A stretch of DNA of 52,748 nt from Gammaproteobacteria bacterium (lineage in GTDB: Bacteria > Pseudomonadota > Gammaproteobacteria > Arenicellales > Poriferihabitantaceae), in contig JAPPPS010000024.1 in the NCBI GenBank assembly GCA_028817405.1, forward strand, positions 1-52,748, written 5' to 3'. The translations under genes and the position numbers were made by a program. Shown here piece after piece: positions 7,073 to 15,574 of this stretch (the stretch's first letter is position 1; each line of letters opens with the position of its first letter). The notes under the pieces are model-generated. The model saw only the letters and a list, made by a program, of their open reading frames with translations. It ran no database searches and was not told the DNA's origin.

Positions 7073-8431
7073 ATGATTCGCCCCCTCGTTCCGCTGCTGT
7101 TGGCCGCGTCGATTTTGCTTGGCGGCAACGGCGTGTTAGGCACGCTGATTGCGCTGCGCGGCAAACTGGAAGGCTTCGACACCGCGCTGGTCGGGCTGAT
7201 GGGCGCGTGTTATTACGCCGGCTTCTTCATCGCCTGCTTCAGCGCCGCGCGGTTGATTCGCTCCATCGGCCATGTGCGCGCTTTCGCATCCCTGGCCGCG
7301 GTCGGCGCCATCGTGCCGCTTTTCATGGCGATGGCGGTGAACGCCTGGCTGTGGCTGGCGCTGCGCGTGGTCAGCGGCTTTTGTTTTTCGGCGCTGTTGA
7401 TGGTCATCGAAAGTTGGCTGAACGAAAATTCCAAGAACGCCGACCGCGGCCGCGTGCTCGGCATCTACCGCATGGCCGACTTGTTGGCGGTCACCGGCAC
7501 GCAATTCTTAATTCCGCTGGTCGGCGCCGGCGGCTACCAAATTTTCTCCGTGGTCAGTTTGATGTACTGCTTGTCGCTGCTGCCGGTGTCGCTGTCCAAC
7601 CGCACCCGCCCGGCCGCGCCGGACACGCCCAAACTGCAACTCGGCATGGTGTGGCGCATCTCGCCGCTGGCATGCCTCACCGCGCTCGCCATCGGCTTGA
7701 CCAACTCCGCGTTCCGTCTCATCGGCCCGTTGTACGGCATCGAAATCGGCCTCGACACCCGCGCCGTGGTGATTTTCATGGCGCTCGGCATCATCGGCGG
7801 CGCGGCCCTGCAGTATCCGCTCGGCGCGCTGTCGGACCGCCTCGGCCGGCGCAGCGTGGTGTTGTTCTCGACCCTCGGCGCGATGTTGGCGGCGGTGTTT
7901 TTGGCGCGCCAGGGGGTCGGCGCGGTGTGGCCGGTGTATGCCGGCGGCTTGTTGTTCGGCGCGTTCGCGCTGCCGTTGTATTCGCTGGCCGCGGCGCACG
8001 CCAACGACCGCGCTCAGCCGGGCCAGTATGTGCTGGTGGCGGCCGGGCTGATTTTCTGGTTTTCCTCCGGCGCGGTCATCGGGCCGTACGCCGCGGCCTT
8101 GGTGATTCAGCATTTCGGCGCGGCTGCGTTCTTCGTCTACACCTGCGCGGTGCACGGCGCGCTGGCGCTGGTGGTCATCGTGCGCTCCAGGCGGCGCGCG
8201 CCGGTGCCGGCCGGCCAGCGCGCCAAGTTCGTCGGCTTGCTGCGCACCTCGCCGATGTTCTCGCGCATGGCGCGACATGTCATTCAGGTGAAGCGCAAAC
8301 CGCCGGAGTCCGGGCGGCATCTGCTTGAGTTGTGGGGCGGGTGGATTCAGGTGCGGAAAACCCCGCCCGCATCCGATGACGGTGATGGCGATGACGGCGA
8401 TGACGGCGCGGGCGGCCGCGGCCGGCCATGA
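7073..8431 (+). CDS. MFS transporter, YcaD-like, with Gly-Asp C-terminal tail
   Basis: 452 residues with about 12 membrane helices, beginning MIRPLVPLLLAASILLGGNGVLGTLIALR. The early helices and the RVVSGFCFSALLMVIESWLNE segment resemble the uncharacterised YcaD-type MFS subgroup; the A-like motif GALSDRLGRR lies between helices 8 and 9. Substrate unknown. After the last helix a ~75-residue cytoplasmic tail ends in ASDDGDGDDGDDGAGGRGRP, one of the in-frame Gly-Asp tracts of this genome. The open frame extends upstream, but the hydrophobic start fixes ATG 7073. Its stop overlaps the glycosyltransferase ATG by 4 bp. Confidence 0.85.
   Translation: MIRPLVPLLLAASILLGGNGVLGTLIALRGKLEGFDTALVGLMGACYYAGFFIACFSAARLIRSIGHVRAFASLAAVGAIVPLFMAMAVNAWLWLALRVVSGFCFSALLMVIESWLNENSKNADRGRVLGIYRMADLLAVTGTQFLIPLVGAGGYQIFSVVSLMYCLSLLPVSLSNRTRPAAPDTPKLQLGMVWRISPLACLTALAIGLTNSAFRLIGPLYGIEIGLDTRAVVIFMALGIIGGAALQYPLGALSDRLGRRSVVLFSTLGAMLAAVFLARQGVGAVWPVYAGGLLFGAFALPLYSLAAAHANDRAQPGQYVLVAAGLIFWFSSGAVIGPYAAALVIQHFGAAAFFVYTCAVHGALALVVIVRSRRRAPVPAGQRAKFVGLLRTSPMFSRMARHVIQVKRKPPESGRHLLELWGGWIQVRKTPPASDDGDGDDGDDGAGGRGRP
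8374..8415 (+). repeat. GGTGAC/GATGGC-type hexanucleotide tract (MFS tail)
   Basis: Imperfect repeats of GAYGGY units encode DDGDGDDGDDGAGG in the C-terminal tail of the MFS transporter. The same repeat type occurs in at least six other genes here, always read as Gly-Asp on the coding strand. Confidence 0.7.
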
Positions 8432-9681
8432 AAATCGCCTTCTACGCGCCGCTGAAACCGCCGAGCCATCCGCGGCCGTCCGGCGACCGTCGCCTGGCGC
8501 GGCACTTCATCGCCGCGCTGAAGTTGGCTGGATTCACGGTGGAAGTCGCGAGCGAGTTGCGCGCTTGGGAAGGCGACGGGGAGGCGCATCGCCAAGCCGA
8601 CATCGAAGCGCAAGGAAAGCGCGAGGCGGCGCGATTGCTCGCCGACTACCGCGCCCGCCCGGCGTCGAAGCGCCCGCGCGCGTGGTTCACCTACCACCTG
8701 TATCACAAAGCGCCGGACTGGCTCGGCCCCGCGGTGAGCGCCGCGCTCGGCATCCCGTATATCGCGGCCGAGGCCTCCATCGCCGCGAAGCAAAAACACG
8801 GCGCGTGGTCGCGCGGCTACGATGAGTCGGCAGCGGCGGCCGCGGCCGCGCGGTTGATTTTCAACTTGAACTCAAACGACTTGCCCGGCTTGCGCGCGCA
8901 CGGCGTCGATGAATCGCGCATCGTGCAGTTGAAACCGTTCGCGGAAATTCCCGCGCCGGCCGCTGTCGCAAAATCGCCGCCGGACAAAACCCAACTGCGC
9001 CGCAACCTCGGCGCGCGCTTTGGCATCGACCCGGCCGCGCGCTGGCTGCTGTGCGTCGCCATGCTGCGCGGCGGCGACAAACGCGAGTCATACCGGATTC
9101 TTGCCAACGCGGCCGGCCGCCTGCGCTGCGACGACTGGCGACTCATCCTCATCGGCGACGGTACGGCGGCCGCGGACATCGAGGCCGAGTTCGCGCGGCA
9201 ACTGCCGGAATTGCCGGCGCCGGCGCCGGCGGCAGCGCGGGGACCAGCGGCGACGGTCGCCGGCCGCGTGCATTTTCTCGGCCGCTTGCCCGGCGATGCG
9301 GTGTTCGATTGGCTGCGCGCCGGCGACTTGTTCGTGTGGCCCGCCTACAACGAAGCCTTCGGCATGGCAACGCTGGAGGCCATGGCCTGCGGCTTGCCGG
9401 TGGTGGCCGGGCGGTGGCGCGACGGTGGGGGTGGAATTTCCGACATCGTTGAGCATGCAGTCACCGGCGTGTTGGTCGAGCGGCCGGACCAGGACGGTGG
9501 CGCAGCATTCGCGGCCGCGGTGGAAGAATTGTTAGGGTCGCCGGCCAAACGCTCGGCGATGGCAATGGCCGCGGCCGACAAGTTCAACCGTCTGCACCGT
9601 CTCGAGCATGCGGCCGCGGAAATCCGCAAAGCGCTACTACCGTTGCTCGCCCCCGTCGACGCCGTCGACTCTTTCGACTAA
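8428..9681 (+). CDS. GT-B glycosyltransferase, family 4 type
   Basis: 417-residue cytoplasmic enzyme expected to transfer a sugar from a nucleotide-sugar to a surface glycan. The N-terminal Rossmann domain starts MKIAFYAPLKPPSHPRPSGDRR, a common GT4 opening with a Gly-Asp acceptor loop. The C-terminal donor-binding domain shows VHFLGRLPGDAVFDWLRAGDLFVWPAYNEAFGMATLEAMACGLPVVA, with the ExxxxxxxE motif of retaining GT4 enzymes (EAFGMATLE, ~310-318). An Ala/Pro-rich insert (~250-275) separates the domains. It is coupled to the MFS gene by ATGA. Acceptor and sugar cannot be inferred. Confidence 0.88.
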   Translation: MKIAFYAPLKPPSHPRPSGDRRLARHFIAALKLAGFTVEVASELRAWEGDGEAHRQADIEAQGKREAARLLADYRARPASKRPRAWFTYHLYHKAPDWLGPAVSAALGIPYIAAEASIAAKQKHGAWSRGYDESAAAAAAARLIFNLNSNDLPGLRAHGVDESRIVQLKPFAEIPAPAAVAKSPPDKTQLRRNLGARFGIDPAARWLLCVAMLRGGDKRESYRILANAAGRLRCDDWRLILIGDGTAAADIEAEFARQLPELPAPAPAAARGPAATVAGRVHFLGRLPGDAVFDWLRAGDLFVWPAYNEAFGMATLEAMACGLPVVAGRWRDGGGGISDIVEHAVTGVLVERPDQDGGAAFAAAVEELLGSPAKRSAMAMAAADKFNRLHRLEHAAAEIRKALLPLLAPVDAVDSFD

Positions 9682-9723
9682 ACGCGCGCCGTCGTGAAAT
9701 TACACTGACAGACCGTAGCGCAG

Positions 9724-10617
9724 ATGAAACATTCTCCTTTATCAGGCGCCCTCGCCATCTTAACCGCCGCGACTTTGTTCGGTGTGGCCGGTGCGCTGGC
9801 CAAGGCGTTGTTTCATGCCGATATTTCGCCGTTGGCGTTGACGGCGATTCGCACGTTGTTGTCTTGCGTGTTGTTTGCCGGGGTTATTTTGGCGGTGCCG
9901 CGACTATCGTTTCGGGTTAGGCGCAGTGCGCTGCCGTTGTTAATTGCGGTCGGACTCGCCTTTACCGCGGTCAATGTCACCTTTTATTTTGCCATTAGTT
10001 TGATTAGCGTGGCCGGCGCGATTACGCTGGAATACACCGCGCCGTTTTTTGTTTTGATTCTTTCATTCATCGCCGGCAGCCGGCGCATCACATTCGCCGA
10101 TGTCATCATCGTGACCGCCAGCGTGGCCGGTTGTTTTATGTTGTCGGGAGACGGTGGCGCGTGGTTGCAATTCTCGCCGGGCGTATTGGTCGGCCTCGCA
10201 TGCGGTTTGTCGTTTGCGATTTACAACATGCTCGGCAACGCATGCAAAGCGCGCGATATCGGCGCGACTACGGTGACTTTTTATTCGTTTTTTGTCAGTT
10301 CACTGTTGTGGCTCGCGGCGTTGCCGTTTCTCGACTTGCATGAAATCCCGTTCGCCGCGCAAAGCGTTTGGTATATCGCTTTTATCGTCGTGCTCGCCAC
10401 CATATTGCCGTATTGGTTGTTGCTGTATGGTTTGCGCCAAGTGCATGCGTTGCCGGCCACCGTCATTGGCATGTTGGACCCGCTCACCGCCGGCGTGTTT
10501 GCGTATTACCTGCTCGGTGAAACGCTGACCCCGGCCAATATCATCGGCATCGTTGTCATTATTGTTGCAGTTTGTGCGTTCACCGCCAAGGAAGCGCGGA
10601 CCGTGACGAGAGATTAA
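9724..10617 (+). CDS. DMT-superfamily (EamA) transporter
   Basis: 297 residues with ten predicted helices arranged as two EamA repeats (ALAILTAATLFGVAGALAKALF and VLVGLACGLSFAIYNMLGNA mark the repeat starts). The second repeat ends in the typical PLTAGVFAYYLLGETLTPANIIGIVVII. Family members export amino acids, metabolites or unknown solutes through the inner membrane. It lies 42 bp after the glycosyltransferase and is likely the end of that transcription unit. Family call is firm; substrate unknown. Confidence 0.9.
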   Translation: MKHSPLSGALAILTAATLFGVAGALAKALFHADISPLALTAIRTLLSCVLFAGVILAVPRLSFRVRRSALPLLIAVGLAFTAVNVTFYFAISLISVAGAITLEYTAPFFVLILSFIAGSRRITFADVIIVTASVAGCFMLSGDGGAWLQFSPGVLVGLACGLSFAIYNMLGNACKARDIGATTVTFYSFFVSSLLWLAALPFLDLHEIPFAAQSVWYIAFIVVLATILPYWLLLYGLRQVHALPATVIGMLDPLTAGVFAYYLLGETLTPANIIGIVVIIVAVCAFTAKEARTVTRD

Positions 10618-10663
10618 CCTTCGACTCCGTCGACTCCGTTGACTGAGCCCGCGCCGGCGCCGG

Positions 10664-11437
10664 TCAATTCCGCGCCGCGAAAATCTCCTCCGCGCGCCGC
10701 CACTTGACCGCGGGATGGTCGTCCAACTGGGCTAACAACCGCGCGAGAAATTCCCACGCCGCGTCGTCATGAACTAAGTGATGGGTCAGCAGCCCGGTCG
10801 GCTCCGCGTCGTCCACTTCGCCCAACCGCCGCGCGCGCAAGTGCGCGACCAACGCCCCGGCCGCGGCGTCCGCGCCGGCGAATCGTTTGCCGTTTTTCCA
10901 GTCGATAATGTCGGCGTGGGTGTTGACGACGCGCAAGCCCGGCGCGGCCGCCGGCGCCGGGCGCGGGCCGAAAGTCGACAAGCCGGTGAAGCCGGCGTCC
11001 GCCAGTTCGGCCAACAACTCCGGCGCGATGCGGTTCCACGGCGGCGTCAACGCCGGGGTGAAACGCGCGCCAAACGCCGAGCGCAACGCGGCAAAACCCG
11101 CGCCCAACTCATGATGAACCGCGGCCGCCGGGCGGTGCGCGCCCAACTCCATTTTCTTCTCGTCCGGCCGCGCGTGGTTGCGGTGCGCGAAACCGTGCTG
11201 CAACACGCAAACCGTCGACTTTGCCGCCGCCAGCCGCGCCGCCAACGCCGCATCCATCCGGTGCGGAATCACCGCCAACGCCAACGGCGCATGATATTTT
11301 TGCGCGAGTTCCAACGCGCGGTCGAGAGCCGCGGACGGCGCTTGCGCGTCGTCATCGCGCCACCACATGCTCGCCGCGACGCCGGCGAAATTCCATTCGT
11401 CCAGTTCGCGGTATAACCTACCAGCCCAGTCGTCCAT
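10664..11437 (-). CDS. Polysaccharide deacetylase-like protein
   Basis: 257 residues, starting MDDWAGRLYRELDEWNFAGVAASMWWRDDDAQAPS. The NodB-like elements are WWRDDDA (~25-31, carrying the metal Asp), LALAVIPHRMD, VLQHGFAHRNHA (metal His) and the later TPPWNRIAPELLAELADAGFTGLSTFG, where homologs keep a PPWN segment. This suggests metal-dependent removal of N- or O-acetyl groups from a glycan. It is the third gene of an operon with two glycosyltransferases; ATG lies 4 bases after the preceding stop. Family members of this context occur in alphaproteobacterial exopolysaccharide-type clusters. Confidence 0.75.
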   Translation of the reverse strand: MDDWAGRLYRELDEWNFAGVAASMWWRDDDAQAPSAALDRALELAQKYHAPLALAVIPHRMDAALAARLAAAKSTVCVLQHGFAHRNHARPDEKKMELGAHRPAAAVHHELGAGFAALRSAFGARFTPALTPPWNRIAPELLAELADAGFTGLSTFGPRPAPAAAPGLRVVNTHADIIDWKNGKRFAGADAAAGALVAHLRARRLGEVDDAEPTGLLTHHLVHDDAAWEFLARLLAQLDDHPAVKWRRAEEIFAARN

Positions 11438-11441
11438 CAGT

Positions 11442-12638
11442 TCAACCGCGCGCGCGGTGTTCGCGTTCGATAAAGGCGAGCGTTTGCGCCGCGCCGTCCA
11501 TGCGAATCGGCGCGCACGATGCCAAGTCAAGACGCGCCGCGCGGTCGATGGCGGATGCCAAACTTGCGGCGTTCAAATCATCTTCCGCCACCGTCACCGC
11601 CCGGCCGAGCGCGGCGAATTTCTCGGCGCGGCGCAACTGCTCCGCTTCACCGTGCCGCGAATACGGCACGAACACCGCGCCGCAGCCGGCCGCGGCCGCG
11701 TCCAGCACGGTGTTGTAGCCGGCTTGCGAGACCGACACCGCGCACGCCGCCAACAACGCGGCGAAATCCGCGCGCGCCCATTGCACCGTGATTCCATCGC
11801 CGGCGCATTCGGCAAGCGCATCGAATTCCGCGGCCGCGGCGCTGCGGCCGACTAACAGATGCCAGGGACGGTGTTTCAACGCGCTCAGCGGCCGCGCCGC
11901 GACCGCGGTTTTCAGCAACTCAAACCCCACCGCGCCGCCGCCGGCCGAGACCACCACCGCGCCATGCGCCGGGGGCGTTTCCGGCGATGCGACAGATGCC
12001 GCCGCGCCGGCCGATTCATGAACATAACCCGTATAAAAAAATCTTCCGCGCAATTCTTCGGTCAACGAAAACGTCTCTTCCAACTTCGCCACCGCCGGGT
12101 CCGCATGCACCAACACCGCATCAAACCATTGAACGACATCGGTAACGGTTTGCCGGTCGCGAGCACCGTCGCGCGGCTGCAAAATATCGCGCACCGAACA
12201 CAAAGTCAGCGGCCGCGGTTGCATGGCGGCGACCATCTCCATTAGCGGCAGCAACTCAAAACGCATCGCCCGACGGCCAAACGGAAAACTCTCGACCACC
12301 AACACTTGCGGCGCATCGTCGGCGACGACTTGCAACAGTTGCGCCGCGCGCCGCGCTTTGAAATCGTCATCGACCGCCGCGCCGTCTTCGCCCAACAACA
12401 CGCGAAAATTCCCCGCCGCAACTTTAACCGCCGGCAACTGCAACACACGGTAACCGGCATCGCCGCCATCGCCGGCCGCGGGCATGCCGCCGGAAATCAA
12501 CTTAACCCGGTGCCCGGCGCGCGCCACCGCCGCAGCCACGGTACGCATCCGCGCCAGATGCCCGCGCCCCAACAAGTGCTGCACATATATGTGAACGCGC
12601 AAGCCGGGCGCGCGGTCACCGTGAGCGGTTTCAGTCAC
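11442..12638 (-). CDS. MurG-like GT-B glycosyltransferase
   Basis: 398 residues. The N-terminal domain starts LRVHIYVQHLLGRGHLARMRTVAAAV, the GRGH acceptor loop typical of GT28-like proteins. The C-terminal domain has VVSAGGGAVGFELLKTA and the donor-binding segment SVSQAGYNTVLDAAAAGCGAVFVPYSRHGEAEQLRRAEKF, very like MurG/UDP-sugar sites. Cytoplasmic transfer of a sugar to a lipid or glycan is expected. It overlaps the upstream glycosyltransferase by ATGA (12635-12638) and precedes the deacetylase by 4 bases. Confidence 0.85.
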   Translation of the reverse strand: MTETAHGDRAPGLRVHIYVQHLLGRGHLARMRTVAAAVARAGHRVKLISGGMPAAGDGGDAGYRVLQLPAVKVAAGNFRVLLGEDGAAVDDDFKARRAAQLLQVVADDAPQVLVVESFPFGRRAMRFELLPLMEMVAAMQPRPLTLCSVRDILQPRDGARDRQTVTDVVQWFDAVLVHADPAVAKLEETFSLTEELRGRFFYTGYVHESAGAAASVASPETPPAHGAVVVSAGGGAVGFELLKTAVAARPLSALKHRPWHLLVGRSAAAAEFDALAECAGDGITVQWARADFAALLAACAVSVSQAGYNTVLDAAAAGCGAVFVPYSRHGEAEQLRRAEKFAALGRAVTVAEDDLNAASLASAIDRAARLDLASCAPIRMDGAAQTLAFIEREHRARG

Positions 12639-13879
12639 CGGCCGTCGCCACGGTCGCCATCACCGTCGCCATCACCGTCGCCATGTTCGCCGCCCAACAT
12701 CGACGCCACCCGCGCGCATACCGCGTCCATGCCGTCCAACATGCCCGGCTGCAAGTTGGCGGACGGGCGCGGCTGCGCGGTGAGATTTTCCAGCAGCGGT
12801 TGCAAGTTTGCGGCGCGACTGTCGCGCGGTTCCAGCATGGAAACCAAGCCCAGTTGCGCGGCGCGGCGGGCGCGAATCAACTGCTCGGTGCGCGGCTCAG
12901 CGCGCGGCAGCAGCACCGCCGGGCGGTCGAAACTCAAGATTTCGCAAAAGGTGTTGTAGCCGCCCATGGTCACCAAGCCGGCGGCGTTTTCAATCAAACT
13001 CTCGATGCGCGGGTGGTAGTCGAGCGCCGACAAGTTCGGCGCGGCGCGGCAGCGGCGTTTGAAATGCGTGCGCTTGGCTTCGTCCATGAACGGCCCCAGC
13101 ACCAGCGCCGCGGCCGCCTCCAAGCGCGCGCCGGCCAGCGCTTGCAGCGTCAACTCGACCATCTCCTCGCCGTCCTTGCCGCCGCCGGGCGAGACCAAAA
13201 TGTACGGCCGGCGCATGCGCGACTCATCAGCCGCATCGGCCGCGCCGGCCGGCGGCCGCTTCAAGTAGCCGGTGAACACGGTTTTGCGCGCAACAGCGTC
13301 GCCCAAGTCAGATTCCAAACCGCGCAATGGATGATAGAACGCCTCGCGGCCGTAAATCCAAATCTCGTCGTACAACTCGCGCACCGCCGGCGCGGCCGCC
13401 TTGCGCGCCCATTCGCGGCGCAGGGTTTCCGGGTCGTCCAGTACATCGCGCAAGCCGAGCACGGTGCGCACCCCGCGCGCGCGCAACAACTCCAAAGTGC
13501 CGCCGACTTCGCCTTCCAAACCCAGCGGTTCCTTGTCGACCAAGAATAAATCCGGGCGAAACACTTCCGCGGTTTGGCGGATGATGGCCGCGCGCATGGC
13601 CATGGTTTGGTCCAAGTCGATGTGCAAGCCGAGCGAGGTGTAACTGCCGTCTTTGAGTTTGATGACGCCGGGGATGCGCACGAAATCCACCCGCGCGCGG
13701 AACTCGAAACTGCCGATGACCGGCGAGCCGGACAGAATCAAAACCGAGATGCCTTTGAATCGCCCGACCAACGCGTGCGCAATCGCGCGGCAGCGGCGCA
13801 AGTGGCCGAGGCCGAAAGTGTCGTGGCTGTAAATCAGCACCCGCGCATCGTCCAGGCGGCGCGGTATGGGCGTGAGCAT
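12635..13879 (-). CDS. GT28-like glycosyltransferase with Gly-Asp tail
   Basis: 414 residues, beginning MLTPIPRRLDDARVLIYSHDTFGLGHLRRCRAIAHAL (GLGH acceptor loop). The donor domain shows ILVSPGGGKDGEEMVELTLQAL and GLVTMGGYNTFCEILSFDRPAVLLPRAEPRTEQLIRA. It is a paralog-like partner of the next gene, together perhaps a heteromeric or sequential pair. ATG 13879 is chosen because GAGG stands 8 bases upstream and the acceptor-domain start aligns there. The last ~18 residues (GEHGDGDGDGDGDRGDGR) are a Gly-Asp tract. First gene of the GT-GT-deacetylase operon, preceded by a 13-bp tandem repeat. Confidence 0.83.
   Translation of the reverse strand: MLTPIPRRLDDARVLIYSHDTFGLGHLRRCRAIAHALVGRFKGISVLILSGSPVIGSFEFRARVDFVRIPGVIKLKDGSYTSLGLHIDLDQTMAMRAAIIRQTAEVFRPDLFLVDKEPLGLEGEVGGTLELLRARGVRTVLGLRDVLDDPETLRREWARKAAAPAVRELYDEIWIYGREAFYHPLRGLESDLGDAVARKTVFTGYLKRPPAGAADAADESRMRRPYILVSPGGGKDGEEMVELTLQALAGARLEAAAALVLGPFMDEAKRTHFKRRCRAAPNLSALDYHPRIESLIENAAGLVTMGGYNTFCEILSFDRPAVLLPRAEPRTEQLIRARRAAQLGLVSMLEPRDSRAANLQPLLENLTAQPRPSANLQPGMLDGMDAVCARVASMLGGEHGDGDGDGDGDRGDGR
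12641..12685 (-). repeat. Gly-Asp-encoding hexanucleotide tract (glycosyltransferase tail)
   Basis: On the coding (minus) strand, repeats of GGCGAC/GGTGAT encode GDGDGDGDRGDGR at the C-terminus of the glycosyltransferase, just before and overlapping the ATGA junction to the next gene. Confidence 0.7.
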
Positions 13880-13946
13880 GCGGATTCCTCGGAGCGCGGT
13901 GCGACTCGAGCGCGCCGCCGCGCGCGCGGGTCGCGGGTCCTCGGCG

Positions 13947-14024
13947 GCGAATATAAACGACGAATATAAACGGCGAATCGAAGTGACGAATCTAAGCGAC
14001 AAATATCAGCGACGAATCTAAGCC
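13947..14024. repeat. 13-bp tandem repeat, six units
   Basis: Six contiguous 13-bp units, for example GCGAATATAAACG, ACGAATATAAACG, GCGAATCGAAGTG, ACGAATCTAAGCG, ACAAATATCAGCG and ACGAATCTAAGCC. The array covers the last codons of the BamC-like gene and most of the gap before the glycosyltransferase operon. The unit is not a multiple of three, so copy-number change would alter spacing and could shift the lipoprotein C-terminus. Confidence 0.8.
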
Positions 14025-14890
14025 GGCGCTTCGCCGCTGTCTTCGGTGGATTCGTCATCGCCTGGTTCAGCGGATTCTTCGGCGGGCCCTTCGGCCGAAT
14101 TGTCGGCGGCTCCTTCGGCGGAATTGCCGACGGAGTTATCGACCGACTCTTCATCCGACTCGCCGGCCCCGGCATCGAACAACAGCACGATGGTCTGCAG
14201 CAGTTGCGCGATTTTTTCCGGGTCTTGCTCGCGCTCGACCCATTCAAACTCCACCGTCTTGTCGAGGTCATCGAGTTCGCGGGCGACCTTCTCGCGCGCG
14301 CGGTGGGTGACAAAAATTCGCGTGCGCGCATCGCCGGCGTTTTCATCGCGCTCCAAACGCAGGGTGAATTTGTCGACCGCGGTGCGGCGCGAGACCAGCG
14401 CGTCGAACAACTCCGCGGCGATGGCGCTCAACTGCTTGCCGCCGCCGCGGTCGGATTTGCGGGCGAACCAGTCGGTCGCCATGATGCCGGCCTGCGGGCG
14501 GTAGTCGGCCAGGTCGATTTCCTGCAGCGCCCAAAACTCGGTCAGTTTCTTCCACACCGTCTCGGCCGCGGCGTCGATTTCCAGCCACGACTTGCCGTCG
14601 CCGGACTGAATCGACGCGCCGGTGACCGGCGGCAACACTTGCTCGGCCCCGGCCCCGGCCGCCCCGCCGCCGGCCACCGCGGCCGCGGCGTTGGCCTGCA
14701 CCTTCTCGCCGGCCGACTGCAGCAAGTCCGGCGGAATTTCCAGCGCCGGACGGTTGTAATCCCGGGTGGTGGAAAACAGCGCGCCCTCGTTATCCTCCGG
14801 CGCCTCCTCGGCCCGCTCGGCGCCGGGCTTGCCCGCGCAAGCCGCCAATAACCCGGCCGCAAGAACGGCAAAAACGCGTAATTTAGTCAT
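14018..14890 (-). CDS. BamC/NlpB-like outer-membrane assembly lipoprotein
   Basis: 290 residues. MTKLRVFAVLAAGLLAACAGKPG is a lipoprotein signal with lipobox LAAC (Cys 17). The mature N-terminus contains FSTTRDYNRPALEIPPDLL, which matches the BamC unstructured region (YxRPxLExPPDL) that binds BamD. A helix-grip-like domain follows (SWLEIDAAAETVWKKLTEFWALQEIDLADYRPQAGIMATDWF), the typical first BamC domain. The last ~50 residues are an acidic Ser/Ala/Glu/Asn tail with NSAEG repeats. BamC helps fold beta-barrel proteins at the outer membrane. ATG 14890 is chosen for the signal peptide. Assignment rests on the RPxLExPPDL motif and the domain pattern. Confidence 0.8.
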   Translation of the reverse strand: MTKLRVFAVLAAGLLAACAGKPGAERAEEAPEDNEGALFSTTRDYNRPALEIPPDLLQSAGEKVQANAAAAVAGGGAAGAGAEQVLPPVTGASIQSGDGKSWLEIDAAAETVWKKLTEFWALQEIDLADYRPQAGIMATDWFARKSDRGGGKQLSAIAAELFDALVSRRTAVDKFTLRLERDENAGDARTRIFVTHRAREKVARELDDLDKTVEFEWVEREQDPEKIAQLLQTIVLLFDAGAGESDEESVDNSVGNSAEGAADNSAEGPAEESAEPGDDESTEDSGEAPA

Positions 14891-14986
14891 GGGAAAAGAC
14901 TCAAAAACGATGAATATGCGACCAAGCAATTTACCCGATTCCCGGCCCGCCTGCACCACCCATCCACCGCATCGACGGTGCGGGGT

Positions 14987-15511
14987 TTATTTCGCTTCGA
15001 GCGGCGTGAGGTTTTGGTAGTGCGGGATTTTTTGGGTGTAGGCGGCGGCGTATTGGGGGAGTTGCGCGGTTTCGGCGTCGGTGAGTTGGCGCGCGACGCG
15101 GGCCGGGGAGCCGAGGATGAGGGAGCGCGGGGGGAAGGTTTTGCCTTCGGTTACCAAGGCGTTGGCGCCGATGATGCATTGCGCGCCGAGGCGCGCGTGG
15201 TTCAGCACCCGGCTGCCGATGCCGATGAGGCAGGCGTCGCCGACGGTGCAGCCGTGCAGCATGGCCGCGTGGCCGACGGTGACGTCTTCGCCGATGTTCA
15301 GCGGCGCGCCGGGGTCGACATGCAGCACCGCGCCGTCCTGCACATTGGAGCGCGCGCCTACGCGGATGACATCGTTGTCGGCGCGCAGCACCGCGCCGAA
15401 CCACACGCTGACTTGCGCGTCGATGACCACCGCGCCGATGAGGTCGGCACTGGGCGCGATGTAACTGTCGGGGTGAATCCGCGGCGCGCGGCCGGGCAAC
15501 GCGTAAATCAT
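14987..15511 (-). CDS. Gamma-carbonic-anhydrase-like hexapeptide-repeat protein
   Basis: 174 residues of left-handed beta-helix (hexapeptide repeats such as IGAVVIDAQVSVWFGAVLRADNDVIRVG). Three candidate zinc-ligand histidines are in NVQDGAVLHVD (~66) and VGHAAMLHGC (~83 and ~88), as in the YrdA/PaaY/CaiE group. The C-terminal helix (SPARVARQLTDAETAQLPQYAAAY) is typical. It may hydrate CO2 or act as a thioesterase-like accessory; activity in this subgroup is variable. Flanked by bamC-like and sohB genes on the same strand. Confidence 0.9.
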   Translation of the reverse strand: MIYALPGRAPRIHPDSYIAPSADLIGAVVIDAQVSVWFGAVLRADNDVIRVGARSNVQDGAVLHVDPGAPLNIGEDVTVGHAAMLHGCTVGDACLIGIGSRVLNHARLGAQCIIGANALVTEGKTFPPRSLILGSPARVARQLTDAETAQLPQYAAAYTQKIPHYQNLTPLEAK

Positions 15512-15574
15512 GGTTTTATCGCCTCATCGTTTCATTGTTTCATGGCCCGCGCCGACGGCGACAAACGCGCGCCG

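Noticed and set aside
7207-8328. 373-codon open frame on the same strand as the MFS gene, shifted
   Set aside because: Arg/His-rich product without motifs; the MFS frame has clear membrane helices.
13947-14024. CRISPR array
   Set aside because: Units are 13 bp, directly abutting, with no spacers.
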